Assembly: GCF_026913015.1 (NCBI RefSeq)
Contig: NZ_JAPTYD010000011.1
Location: forward strand, 1-64,000
Reading direction: 5' to 3'
Length of the DNA stretch: 64,000 nucleotides
From: Paracoccus benzoatiresistens
Lineage (GTDB): Bacteria; Pseudomonadota; Alphaproteobacteria; Rhodobacterales; Rhodobacteraceae
This document shows, piece after piece, positions 33,973-45,382 of this stretch. Both the position numbers and the translations under genes were made by a program. Every line of letters begins with the position of its first letter. Position 1 is the stretch's first letter. The notes beneath the pieces were generated by a model, which was not told where the DNA came from, did not search any database, and was given only the letters and a program-made list of their open reading frames with translations.

Positions 33973-34044
33973 GCCATTTTGGGCCTTTCTGCGGAAGGAT
34001 TGCTCTGCTAGCCATTTCTGCATCATCTGCAAGCAGGGCCGGAC

Positions 34045-34950
34045 ATGGACATTCGCGCGATCGGGATGGGACTGGCCTTTGCGGTGATGTGGGCCTCGGC
34101 CTTCACCTCGACCCGGATGATCGTGACCGAGGTGCCGCCGCTGTTTGCCCTGGCGTTGCGCTTCACGCTGTCGGGGGTGCTTGGCATCCTTGTCGCGCTG
34201 ATGATGGGCGAGACATGGCGCGCCCTGACCCGCGCTCAGTGGCGGGCGGTGGTGATCCTGGGGCTGTGCCAGAACGCGCTCTATCTGGGCCTCAACTGGG
34301 TCGCGATGCAGTGGATCGAGGCGGGGCTGGCCTCGATCATCGCTGCCACCATGCCGCTGATCGTGGCGGCCCTGGGCTGGACCCTGATGGGCGAAAGGCT
34401 GCGGCCGCTGGGGCTTGCGGGCCTGGCCTTGGGGTTGGCGGGGGTGGCGATCATCATGGGCGCGCGCCTGCAAGGCGGGGGCAGCAACCTGACGGGCATC
34501 CTGATGTGCTTTGCGGCCGCCCTGGCGCTGGCCGTCGCCACGCTGACGGTGCGCGGCGCAAGTTCGGGCGGCAACGTGATGATGATCGTGGGCCTGCAGA
34601 TGCTGGTCGGCGCCGCGACGCTGTGGATCGTCGCGCCCGTGCTCGAGGACTGGCAGGTCACCCTGAATTCCCGCCTGATCGCGGCCTTTCTTTACACCGT
34701 GATCGTGCCGGGGCTGGTGGCCACCTGGGTCTGGTTCAAGCTGGTGGGCCGGATCGGCGCGGTCCGGGCCGCCACCTTTCATTTTCTGACGCCCTTCTTC
34801 GGCGTCGCCACCGGCGCGGCTCTGCTGGGCGAACAGCTGGCCGCGGGCGACGTGATCGGCGTCGGCGTCATCATGGCGGGCATCCTGGCGGTGCAGCTGT
34901 CCAAGGCGCCCGCCCCGGTCGCGCCGATCCGGCGCGCGCCGCCGGCCTAG
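34045..34950 (+). CDS. EamA-family (DMT) transporter
   Basis: A 301-aa membrane protein with ten predicted helices in two EamA repeats. The first repeat begins GMGLAFAVMWASAFTSTRMIV and the second begins around LTGILMCFAAALALAVATL. Substrates of this family are metabolites or drugs and cannot be told from sequence. Its end overlaps the convergent GST gene by 4 bp. Confidence 0.88.
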   Translation: MDIRAIGMGLAFAVMWASAFTSTRMIVTEVPPLFALALRFTLSGVLGILVALMMGETWRALTRAQWRAVVILGLCQNALYLGLNWVAMQWIEAGLASIIAATMPLIVAALGWTLMGERLRPLGLAGLALGLAGVAIIMGARLQGGGSNLTGILMCFAAALALAVATLTVRGASSGGNVMMIVGLQMLVGAATLWIVAPVLEDWQVTLNSRLIAAFLYTVIVPGLVATWVWFKLVGRIGAVRAATFHFLTPFFGVATGAALLGEQLAAGDVIGVGVIMAGILAVQLSKAPAPVAPIRRAPPA

Positions 34951-35519
34951 TCCTTGGGCATCCTTTCTCCGCAGCGCGCCACCCAGTCCTTGACGGTTGG
35001 GGTCACCGGCATCCCCTCGCCAAAGAACAGGAAGGGCGAGGCGCAGAGCAGGTCGGCCGCCGAGAAATGCTGTCCCAGCAGGAAGGGTTCCTCCGCCAGC
35101 GCCTCCTCCAGCCGCTGCAGCATGGTGCCGTGATCGCGGAAGGTCGCCTGCAGGGCGGGGTGCTCGATCTTCAGGTAATGCAGCAGCGTCACGGGCTCGA
35201 TCACGCCCTGGTAATAGAACAGCCAGGACAGATAGGCGCCACGCTGCGGGTGGCCCACCGGGCGGCCAAGGCCGCATTCCGGAAAGCGGTCGGTCAGATA
35301 GGCGATGATCGCGCCGCGCTCGCGGACATGGTCGTGGCCCGCGACCAGATAGGGCACCTTGCCCTCGGGGTGGGGGTTCCTCGGATCGACGCTGCCGCTG
35401 CCGTCCTGGCGCGGGATCGTGACCGTAGTGATTTCCACCTTGTCGCGAATGTCCATCAGGTCGATCAGCGTGACGATGCTGTCCGAGCGGCTTTGCGGGG
35501 CGTGATAAAGCGTCAGCAT
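34947..35519 (-). CDS. Glutathione S-transferase family protein
   Basis: A 190-aa protein with a thioredoxin-like N-terminal domain (LTLYHAPQSRSDSIVTLIDL, with the glutathione-binding PEGKVPYLV and the RERGAIIAYL segment) and a helical C-terminal domain (FLLGQHFSAADLL). The substrate is unknown. It diverges from the WYL regulator with 63 bp between starts, so it may be the target of that regulator. Confidence 0.88.
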   Translation of the reverse strand: MLTLYHAPQSRSDSIVTLIDLMDIRDKVEITTVTIPRQDGSGSVDPRNPHPEGKVPYLVAGHDHVRERGAIIAYLTDRFPECGLGRPVGHPQRGAYLSWLFYYQGVIEPVTLLHYLKIEHPALQATFRDHGTMLQRLEEALAEEPFLLGQHFSAADLLCASPFLFFGEGMPVTPTVKDWVARCGERMPKD

Positions 35520-35582
35520 GGGCTTGTCTCCGTTGCGTGTCCGGCCACAGGATAGCGGGCAGTCCTGACAGAAGATGACAGC

Positions 35583-36287
35583 ATGGCCCGAACCGACCGC
35601 CTGATGCGCCTGATGACCGCATTGCGCCGCCTGCCGGCCCCCGTCACTGCCGCGCGCCTGGCGCCCGAGACCGGCGTGTCACCGCGCCAGCTTTACCGCG
35701 ACATCGCCACCCTGCGGGCGGGCGGGGCGCTGATCGACGGCGAGGCGGGCCTCGGCTATACCCTGACCGAGGATCCGGCCCTGCCGCCGCAGAGCTTTTC
35801 CCGGTTGGAGATCGAGGCCCTGCGCCTGGCCGTGGAATCGCTGGCCGGGATCGGCGACGAGGATCTGGTGCATGCCGGGCGCGATGCCCTGGCGCGGATC
35901 GTGGCGACGCTGCCGGAACGCCAGGCGCGCCAGGCCATGCACGCGATCACCCGGTGCTTTCTGCAAACCCCCGACAGGCCCGAGCCGAGCGTCGATCTGG
36001 CGCTGATCCGCGCGGCCTGCTGGGACGAACAGGCGGTGCTGATCGACTATACCGACCTGAACGGCCAGCCGACCCGAAGGGTGATCTGGCCCCTGGGCTT
36101 GTCCTATTCCGACCAGTCGCTGATGCTGCTTGCGCATTGCCGGCTGCGCATGGATTACCGGGTCTTTCACGTGAACCGCATCGCCATGGCAAGCCCGACG
36201 GGCGACAGCTTCCGTCCCCGCCGCGTGGCGCTGGTCCGCGACTATGCGCAGCGGCGCCGGGAACAGGGCGCGGGTCCGGGACGTTGA
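35583..36287 (+). CDS. WYL-domain transcriptional regulator (YafY type)
   Basis: A 234-aa regulator with an N-terminal HTH_11 helix-turn-helix (TDRLMRLMTALRRLP, then TGVSPRQLYRDIATLR). The C-terminal WYL domain (residues about 140-225) contains LIDYTDLNGQPTRRVIWPLGL. WYL domains bind nucleic acid or nucleotide ligands in several DNA-damage regulators. It starts between the divergent GST gene and the ligase-associated cassette and ends 10 bp before it, so it could control either. Confidence 0.88.
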   Translation: MARTDRLMRLMTALRRLPAPVTAARLAPETGVSPRQLYRDIATLRAGGALIDGEAGLGYTLTEDPALPPQSFSRLEIEALRLAVESLAGIGDEDLVHAGRDALARIVATLPERQARQAMHAITRCFLQTPDRPEPSVDLALIRAACWDEQAVLIDYTDLNGQPTRRVIWPLGLSYSDQSLMLLAHCRLRMDYRVFHVNRIAMASPTGDSFRPRRVALVRDYAQRRREQGAGPGR

Positions 36288-36297
36288 TTTTCATGGA

Positions 36298-37311
36298 ATG
36301 TTCACCATCTTCAAGCCCATGCGCGCCGATCAGATCCTGCACCCGACCGACGCCGGGCTTTACTGTCCCCCCGGTGATTTCTACATCGACCCGATCCGCC
36401 CGGTGCCCCGCGCGCTGATCACCCATGGGCATGGCGACCACGCCCGGTCGGGGCATGGCGCGGTCATGGCCACCCGCCAGACGCTGGAGATCATGGCGAT
36501 CCGCTATGGTGAGGATTTCGCGGGCCAGCGGCAGGTGGCGGATGGCCCGGTCCGCATCGGCGACACGACCGTCAGCTTTCATCCGGCCGGCCATATCCTG
36601 GGATCGGCGCAGATCGCGGTGCAGCCCGACCATGGCCCGAAGATCGTCGTCTCGGGCGATTACTGCCGCCATCCGAACCCGGTCAGCGCGCCTTGGGAAC
36701 CGGTTCCCTGCGACATCTTCGTGACCGAGGCGACCTTCGGCCTGCCGGTCTTCAGGCACCCCGACCCGGCCGGAGAGATGGTGCGCCTGCTGGCCAGCAT
36801 GGCCGAATTCCCCGAACGCCATCACCTGATCGGCGCCTATGCCCTGGGAAAGGCGCAGCGGCTGATCATGCTGGCGCGGGCGGCGGGCATCGACGGCCCG
36901 ATCGCCATCCACGGCGCCTTGCAGCGGCTTTGCGATTATCATGTGGAACAGGGGATCGACCTTGGCCCGCTGGTGCCCGCGACCGCCGACCAGGTCGAGG
37001 CGCAACTGGTGATCGCCCCGCCTTCGGCCTTTGCCTCGGCCTGGGTGCAGCGGTTCCGCGATCCGGTGATCGGGTTTGCCTCGGGCTGGATGGCGGTTCG
37101 CGCCCGCGCCCGGCAACGCGGGGTCGAACTGCCCCTGGTCATCAGCGACCACGTGGACTGGCCGCAGGTCACGCAGACCATCACGGAACTCGCCCCGCAG
37201 GAGGTCTGGATCACCCACGGGGCCGAGGACGGGTTGCTGCGCTGGTGCGAGTTGCAGGGCATCCCCGCCCGCCCCCTGCGGCTGGTTGGCTACGAGGACG
37301 AGCCGGAATGA
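36298..37311 (+). CDS. Ligase-associated metallo-beta-lactamase-fold DNA exonuclease
   Basis: A 337-aa metal-dependent nuclease of the CPSF/SNM1-like group. The metal motif is LITHGHGDHARSGH, followed by FHPAGHILGSAQI and VSGDYCRH. The C-terminal region ends with EVWITHGAEDGLLRWCE. It is the first gene of the conserved set exonuclease-ligase-helicase-phosphoesterase. The ATG at 36298 has only a weak ribosome-binding site (ATGGA); the next ATG at 36319 is an alternative. It overlaps the ligase gene by 4 bp. Confidence 0.92.
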   Translation: MFTIFKPMRADQILHPTDAGLYCPPGDFYIDPIRPVPRALITHGHGDHARSGHGAVMATRQTLEIMAIRYGEDFAGQRQVADGPVRIGDTTVSFHPAGHILGSAQIAVQPDHGPKIVVSGDYCRHPNPVSAPWEPVPCDIFVTEATFGLPVFRHPDPAGEMVRLLASMAEFPERHHLIGAYALGKAQRLIMLARAAGIDGPIAIHGALQRLCDYHVEQGIDLGPLVPATADQVEAQLVIAPPSAFASAWVQRFRDPVIGFASGWMAVRARARQRGVELPLVISDHVDWPQVTQTITELAPQEVWITHGAEDGLLRWCELQGIPARPLRLVGYEDEPE

Positions 37312-38858
37312 GGGCCTTCGCGAATCTTCTGGAACGCCAGGCCTTCACGCCCGCGCGCAACGCCAAGCTGCGGCTGCTGCGGCATTACCTGGAAGCCACG
37401 CCCGACCCGGATCGCGGCTTTGCCCTGGCCGCGCTGACCGGCGATCTGAAGCTGCGCACCGTGACGCCGGGCCTTCTGCGCGGGCTGATGGTGGAACGCG
37501 TGGACGAGCAGCTTTTCGCGCTGTCCTATGACTTCGTGGGCGATCTCGCGGAAACCATCGCCCTGCTGTGGGACACCGACCGGGACGAGGATGTGCCCCT
37601 GCACCAGGCTGTGGCACTGCTGTCCGAGACGGGCAAGGCTGGCCTTCCCGCGGCCATCGCCGGGATGCTGGACCGGCTTGGCCCGTCGCAGCGGCTGGCC
37701 TTCCTGAAGCTGGCGACGGGCAACATGCGCATTGGCCTGTCCGCCCGCATGGCGCGCATGGCCCTGGCCGAGATGGGCGTCCCCGACGTGGCCCAGATCG
37801 AGGAGATCTGGCACGGGCTGACGCCGCCCTATCAGCCGCTCTTCGACTGGATCGCCGGCGGGACGCGGCCCGAACATGCGGCAAAGGCGCCGTTCCGTCC
37901 GGTGATGCTGTCCACGCCCGTCGATCTGGACCAGTTGCAGGCCTTTGATCCGGCCGACTACATCGCCGAATGGAAATGGGACGGCATCCGCGTCCAGGCC
38001 ATCAACGACGGTGGCGTGCGGCGTCTGTATTCCCGGACCGGAGAAGACATCAGCGGCAGCTTCCCCGACCTGATCGAGGCGCTGGAATTCGATGGTGCTG
38101 TGGACGGCGAACTGCTGGTGCGCCGGGGCGACGACGTGGCGGTCTTCGGCGACCTGCAGAAACGCCTTGGCCGCAAGCAGGTGGGCAAGACCATTCTGGA
38201 CAGCCACCCGGCCAGCCTGCGGGTCTATGACCTGATGATCTGGCAGGGCCGCGACCTGCGCGACCTGCCCCTTGTGGACCGCCGTGCTGTCCTGGAGGGC
38301 GCGGATTTCGGCAATGACCGCATCGACGTATCGCCCCTGCTGGATTTCACCACCTGGGACGATCTGGCGGCGCTGCGGGCCGAGCCCCCCGTTCCGGTGA
38401 TCGAGGGGGTGATGATCAAGCGCCGCGACTCCGTCTATGTCGGCGGACGCCCGCGCGGGCCTTGGTTCAAATGGAAGCGCGACCCGCATGTGGTCGATGC
38501 CGTGCTGCTTTATGCGCAGCGCGGGCATGGCAAGCGGTCGGGCTTCTACAGCGACTTCACCTTCGGATTGTGGGACGCCGACCAGCTTGTGCCGGTGGGA
38601 AAAGCCTATTTCGGCTTCACGGACGAGGAACTGCGCGAACTGGACCGGTTCGTCAGGAACAACACCATCGAACGCTTTGGCCCCGTGCGGTCCATCGCGC
38701 CCAAGCTGGTGCTGGAGGTTGCCTTCGAAGGCCTGAACGCCTCCGGCCGCCACAAGTCGGGCGTGGCCATGCGCTTTCCCCGCATCAGCCGCATCCGCTG
38801 GGACAAGCCGGCCGTCGAGGCCGATCACCTGTCCACGCTGAAGGCGATGATCCTGTGA
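37308..38858 (+). CDS. ATP-dependent DNA ligase (cisternal LigC/LigB type)
   Basis: A 516-aa ligase that seals DNA nicks using ATP. The N-terminal DNA-binding domain occupies about residues 1-190. The adenylation motif is AEWKWDGIR, with the nucleophile K223. Further motifs are SRTGEDIS, DGELLV, EGVMIKRRDSVYVGGRPRG and WFKWKRDP. The C-terminal OB domain ends KSGVAMRFPRISRIRWDK. It is coupled to the exonuclease and helicase genes by 4-bp overlaps. The repair pathway served by this cassette is not fully known. Confidence 0.95.
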   Translation: MRAFANLLERQAFTPARNAKLRLLRHYLEATPDPDRGFALAALTGDLKLRTVTPGLLRGLMVERVDEQLFALSYDFVGDLAETIALLWDTDRDEDVPLHQAVALLSETGKAGLPAAIAGMLDRLGPSQRLAFLKLATGNMRIGLSARMARMALAEMGVPDVAQIEEIWHGLTPPYQPLFDWIAGGTRPEHAAKAPFRPVMLSTPVDLDQLQAFDPADYIAEWKWDGIRVQAINDGGVRRLYSRTGEDISGSFPDLIEALEFDGAVDGELLVRRGDDVAVFGDLQKRLGRKQVGKTILDSHPASLRVYDLMIWQGRDLRDLPLVDRRAVLEGADFGNDRIDVSPLLDFTTWDDLAALRAEPPVPVIEGVMIKRRDSVYVGGRPRGPWFKWKRDPHVVDAVLLYAQRGHGKRSGFYSDFTFGLWDADQLVPVGKAYFGFTDEELRELDRFVRNNTIERFGPVRSIAPKLVLEVAFEGLNASGRHKSGVAMRFPRISRIRWDKPAVEADHLSTLKAMIL

Positions 38859-41230
38859 CCCTGCCGCCCGAGTTCCAGGAGTGGTTCGCCCGCCAGGGCT
38901 GGCAGCCGCATCCGCATCAGCTTGACCTGCTGGAAGCCGATGGCGACACCCTGCTGATCGCGCCAACGGGGGGCGGCAAGACGCTGGCCGGGTTTCTGCC
39001 GTCGCTGGTCGATCTGAAGGACGGCCACAAGGGGCTGCACACGCTCTATGTCTCGCCCTTGAAGGCGCTGACGGCAGATATCGCGCGCAATCTTGCCCGC
39101 CCGGTGGCGGACCTGGACCTGCCGATCCGGGTCGAGGATCGGACCGGCGACACGCGCACTTCGCAGCGGGCGCGCCAGCGGGTGGATCCGCCGCAGATCC
39201 TGCTGACCACGCCGGAATCGCTGGCCCTGATGCTGTCCTATGAACAGGCCCCGCAGATCTTTGGCAGCCTGCGCCGGGTGGTGCTGGACGAGTTGCACGC
39301 GCTTGCGGAAAACAAGCGCGGCGACCAGTTGATGCTGTGCCTGGCGCGGCTGCGGACGCTGGCTCCGGGCGTGGCCACCACGGGCCTGTCCGCCACCGTC
39401 GAGGATCCGGCCGCCCTGGCCGGCTTCATGGGCGGCGCCCGGATCATCCAGGCCGATCCCGGCCCCGAGCCCGACATCGCCATGCTGGCGACCGCCCGCC
39501 CCGCGCCCTGGTCGGGCGGCGGAGGTCATTACGCCATCCCCGAGGTTCTTGCCGAGATCAAACAGGCCCGCACCACCATCATCTTCATCAATACCCGCGC
39601 CCAGGCCGAACTGTTCTTCCAGGCGCTCTGGGCCGCCAATGACGACAACCTGCCCATCGGGCTGCACCACGGCAGCCTGGCCCGCGAAGCCCGCCAGCGG
39701 GTCGAGGCGGCGATGGCGGCGGGCGAGTTGCGCGCCGTGGTGGCGACGGGCAGCCTGGATCTGGGGATCGACTGGGGCTCGGTGGATCTGGTGATCCAGA
39801 TCGGTGCGCCCAAGAACGTCAAGCGGCTGGTCCAGCGGATCGGGCGGGCGAACCACCGCTACAACGCCCCTTCCCGCGCGCGCATCGTGCCCGCCAACCG
39901 CTTCGAGGTGATCGAATGCGTGGCCGCCCTTGAAGCCGTCCATGAACACGACCTTGACGGCGAGCCGCGCGGCCCCGGACCCCTGGACGTGCTCTGCCAG
40001 CATATCCTGCTGACCGCCTGCGCCGGTCCTTTCGACGCGGACGCGCTGTTCGCCGAAGTGCGGACCGCCGGACCCTATCGCGGCCTGACGCGCGCACAGT
40101 TCGACGATTGCCTGGATTTCGCGGCGACCGGCGGCTATGCGCTTCGGGCCTATGACCGCTGGCAGCGGCTGATGCTGCGGGACGGATTGTGGCGGCTTCG
40201 AGACCCCCGTGCGGTGCGCGAGCTGCGCATGAACGTGGGCACCATTGTCGAGGCCGAGATGCTGAAGGTCCGCCTGCGCGGCCGCGGCGGCAACCTGCTG
40301 GGCGAGGTCGAGGAAGGTTTCGCGGCCACCCTGGTGCCGGGCGACACCTTCCTGATCGGCGGCCAGACCGTGCGATACGACGCCATGCGCGAAATGACGG
40401 TCGAGGTCACGAGGCAGCCGACGCGCAAGCCCCGGATCGCGGTCTATTCGGGGCTGAAGCTGGCGACCTCGACCCAGCTTTCGCATCGGGTGCAGGCGCT
40501 GGTCGGCGATCCCGCGCGCCATTGGGTGCTGCCCCGCGATACCGCCGACTGGCTGGCGCTTCAGGCCCGGATCAGCACCCTGCCGCAGCCCGGGGTGCTG
40601 CTGAGCGAAACCTTCCCGCATCGCGGCCAGTGGCATTTCGCGCTTTACGGCTTTGCCGGGCGTCATGCCCTGCAGACGCTTGGCCTTCTGATGACCAAGA
40701 CGATGGAGGATGCGGGGCTTGGCCCCCTGGGCTTCCTGGCCACCGACTATGCCCTCTGGATCTGGTCGCTGGATCCCGTGACCGATCCCGGACCCTTGCT
40801 GGATCGCGGCAGCTTGCGCGCGGGTCTGGGCGACTGGCTGGCGGGCAATGCCGTAATGAAGCGGACCTTCCGCAATGTCGCGATCATCGCCGGGCTGATC
40901 CAGCGCAACATGCCGGGGGGCCGGAAGTCGGGCAAGCAGGCGACCTTTTCCAGCGACATCCTTTACGATACCTTGCGCCGCTACGACCCCGACCACCTGC
41001 TGCTGCGCGTCACCGCCGAGGAGGCGCGCCGGGGCCTTGTCGATTTCGACCGGATCGAGGAGATGCTGGACCATTCCCCCCACCACGACCACCGGATGCT
41101 GGACCGCGTGACGCCGCTGGCCGCACCCCTGCTGCTGGAATTCGGCCGCGTCCCGATCGCGGGCCAGGGCCGCGAGCGCCTCGCCGAGGCCGAGGCCGCC
41201 GCCCTCATGGCCGAGGCGGGCCTGACGTGA
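38855..41230 (+). CDS. Ligase-associated DExH-box DNA helicase (Lhr-like)
   Basis: A 791-aa superfamily 2 helicase. The Walker A is APTGGGKT (36-43), motif II is DELH (145-148), motif III is GLSATVEDP and motif VI is RIGRANHRYN. The Lhr-type C-terminal half follows (EEGFAATLVPGDTFLIGGQTVRYDAM, KRTFRNVAIIAGLIQRNMPG). It begins at a GTG overlapping the ligase stop. Such helicases act with the linked exonuclease, ligase and phosphoesterase in DNA end processing. Confidence 0.94.
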   Translation: MTLPPEFQEWFARQGWQPHPHQLDLLEADGDTLLIAPTGGGKTLAGFLPSLVDLKDGHKGLHTLYVSPLKALTADIARNLARPVADLDLPIRVEDRTGDTRTSQRARQRVDPPQILLTTPESLALMLSYEQAPQIFGSLRRVVLDELHALAENKRGDQLMLCLARLRTLAPGVATTGLSATVEDPAALAGFMGGARIIQADPGPEPDIAMLATARPAPWSGGGGHYAIPEVLAEIKQARTTIIFINTRAQAELFFQALWAANDDNLPIGLHHGSLAREARQRVEAAMAAGELRAVVATGSLDLGIDWGSVDLVIQIGAPKNVKRLVQRIGRANHRYNAPSRARIVPANRFEVIECVAALEAVHEHDLDGEPRGPGPLDVLCQHILLTACAGPFDADALFAEVRTAGPYRGLTRAQFDDCLDFAATGGYALRAYDRWQRLMLRDGLWRLRDPRAVRELRMNVGTIVEAEMLKVRLRGRGGNLLGEVEEGFAATLVPGDTFLIGGQTVRYDAMREMTVEVTRQPTRKPRIAVYSGLKLATSTQLSHRVQALVGDPARHWVLPRDTADWLALQARISTLPQPGVLLSETFPHRGQWHFALYGFAGRHALQTLGLLMTKTMEDAGLGPLGFLATDYALWIWSLDPVTDPGPLLDRGSLRAGLGDWLAGNAVMKRTFRNVAIIAGLIQRNMPGGRKSGKQATFSSDILYDTLRRYDPDHLLLRVTAEEARRGLVDFDRIEEMLDHSPHHDHRMLDRVTPLAAPLLLEFGRVPIAGQGRERLAEAEAAALMAEAGLT

Positions 41231-41895
41231 CCCATGCCTTCGACTTCGCGGGCCATGCGCTGGAGGCGCGGCCCTCCGGGGCGCTTTATTGGCCGGAACG
41301 CCGCTGGCTGGTCGTGGCCGACCTGCACCTGGGCAAGTCCGAGCGCATGGCCCGGCGCGGCGGATCGCTGTTGCCGCCCTACGAGGTTCTGGCGACGCTG
41401 GACCGGCTGGAGGCCGAGATCGTGGCGACCGATCCCGCCGCCGTTGTCAGCCTGGGCGACGGCTTCGACGACGATGCCGCGGCCCTGGCGCTGCCCGACA
41501 TGCTTTGCGACCGGCTGCGCGGCATGGCCTGGGGGCGGCGCTGGATCTGGGTCAGCGGCAACCACGACCCGGCCCCCGTCTGTCCGCGCCTGCCGGGCGA
41601 GACAGTGGACGAACTGACCAACGGACTGGTCCTGCGCCACCAGGCGGGGCAGGGGCCGGATGTGTCCGGCCATTTCCACCCTTGTGTCCGGCTGGCGGGC
41701 GACCGGCGGCGCTGCTTCCTGGTCGGGCGCGACCACCTGATCCTGCCGGCCTTCGGGGCCTATACGGGCGGGCTTGCCATCGACAGTCCCGCCCTGTCGG
41801 CGCTGGTGCAGCAGGGCCTGGCCATTGCCTGCGGGGGCAGCCGCGCGCTTCCCTTGCCGGTGGGGGCCGTGCGCCAATCGGGGCGGCGGGCATGA
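41227..41895 (+). CDS. Ligase-associated DNA-damage-response phosphoesterase (PdeM-like)
   Basis: A 222-aa calcineurin-like metallophosphoesterase. Metal motifs in order are VVADLHLGKSE, SLGDGFDDD, SGNHDPAP and GHFHPCVRL. It begins at a GTG overlapping the helicase stop, completing the four-gene cassette. The gene ends only 52 bp before the convergent outer-membrane protein gene, within the terminator of the latter. Confidence 0.92.
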   Translation: MTHAFDFAGHALEARPSGALYWPERRWLVVADLHLGKSERMARRGGSLLPPYEVLATLDRLEAEIVATDPAAVVSLGDGFDDDAAALALPDMLCDRLRGMAWGRRWIWVSGNHDPAPVCPRLPGETVDELTNGLVLRHQAGQGPDVSGHFHPCVRLAGDRRRCFLVGRDHLILPAFGAYTGGLAIDSPALSALVQQGLAIACGGSRALPLPVGAVRQSGRRA

Positions 41896-41923
41896 AAAAG
41901 GCCGGGTCGCTGCGCGCCCGGCC
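41893..41923 (-). terminator. Terminator of the outer-membrane protein gene
   Basis: GGCCGGG (41900-41906) pairs with CCCGGCC (41917-41923) around a 10-nt loop. On the minus strand it is followed by TTTTTCATG, giving a U run. It lies 23 bp after the stop of the Omp gene and overlaps the last codon of the phosphoesterase gene. Confidence 0.8.
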
Positions 41924-41946
41924 CCTGCATTCTTTGGCCATCGGCC

Positions 41947-42690
41947 TCAGAAGCTGAAGTTCACGCCCAGCTTGACATGGTGATGCTCGGGTGTAGCGCG
42001 GCTGACGAGGCTGTTGGCGCCCTCTCCGAATTCGACATCGGTCTTGCCGAAATTGCGATACTGCCATTCGGCGAAAACCGACAGGTTGTCGCGCACCTTG
42101 CGTTCGACGCCTAGGCCCAGCGTATAGCCGGTCTCGTCGTAATTCACGGACTCGGACCCGGCCACCGTTTCCAGATCATAGTCGAAATCGCCGTAAACCG
42201 CACCCGCCGTGCCATAAACCAGCGTTTGCGGGTTCACGGCATAGCCCGTCTTGAACTGCAAGCCCACGGCATAGTTGAGCGAGGATTCAAGCTCGGCCTC
42301 TGTCCCGACCAGAGGGAAGCTGTCGCTGCCATCCACGCTGCCGCCCTCGACCCACAACTCGGGGCCGAAGACCCAGTTGTCGCGCTGCCAGCGATAGCCC
42401 GCATGAAGGCCCGCGGTCACGCCCTTGAGGTTGGCTTCGCCCAGATCGCTGTTCCGCTGGATCAGGGTATCGCCACGGTAAAGGTCAAGCCCGATCTCAT
42501 CGTCGCCGGCAAAGGCATAGCCGATCGATCCGCCGGCATAGCCGCCGGCCCAATCGCCGACCGGCTCGACGGGGACGACGGGGGCAACAACAGGTTCGGC
42601 TACGGGGGCGACATAGCCGCCCGCCGATGCCGTCGAGGCAACAACAACAGCACCAAGCACACAGGTCGCAAACCGCGAGATGTGACGCAT
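41947..42690 (-). CDS. Outer-membrane beta-barrel protein (Omp25/opacity-like)
   Basis: A 247-aa exported barrel protein. Residues 1-23 are the signal peptide; a Pro/Val repeat (VAPVAEPVVAPVVPVEPV) follows, then a barrel of about eight strands (WAGGYAGGSIGYAFAGDDE, later LSVFAEWQYRNFGKTDVEFG). The final residue is Phe, the Bam sorting signal. The start MRHISR has AAGGAGTCTGTC. It might serve as a structural or surface protein; the exact role is unknown. Confidence 0.88.
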   Translation of the reverse strand: MRHISRFATCVLGAVVVASTASAGGYVAPVAEPVVAPVVPVEPVGDWAGGYAGGSIGYAFAGDDEIGLDLYRGDTLIQRNSDLGEANLKGVTAGLHAGYRWQRDNWVFGPELWVEGGSVDGSDSFPLVGTEAELESSLNYAVGLQFKTGYAVNPQTLVYGTAGAVYGDFDYDLETVAGSESVNYDETGYTLGLGVERKVRDNLSVFAEWQYRNFGKTDVEFGEGANSLVSRATPEHHHVKLGVNFSF

Positions 42691-42849
42691 GACAGACTCC
42701 TTGAATAAAGAGCAGGCAATCGCGCTGCGAATCGCCATGAATTTCCCCGGGATAGCCAAAAACCGTTCTTGCGGCAATCGTTCTTGTCCGATGTTTCGCC
42801 GCAAGGCCCGCCTTGGGCCCCGGACGAGACAGATCTGCCACAGGTTGAA

Positions 42850-45342
<2,493 letters not shown>

Positions 45343-45382
45343 TCACGGGAAAGGCGGGGTTTTTCCACGATTTTGGCAGGGT

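Noticed and set aside
42755..42780. Direct repeat with GTTC near gyrB as a LexA box
   Set aside because: The two GTTC units are 11 bp apart, not 7, and they lie between convergently placed functions far from a promoter of an SOS gene.
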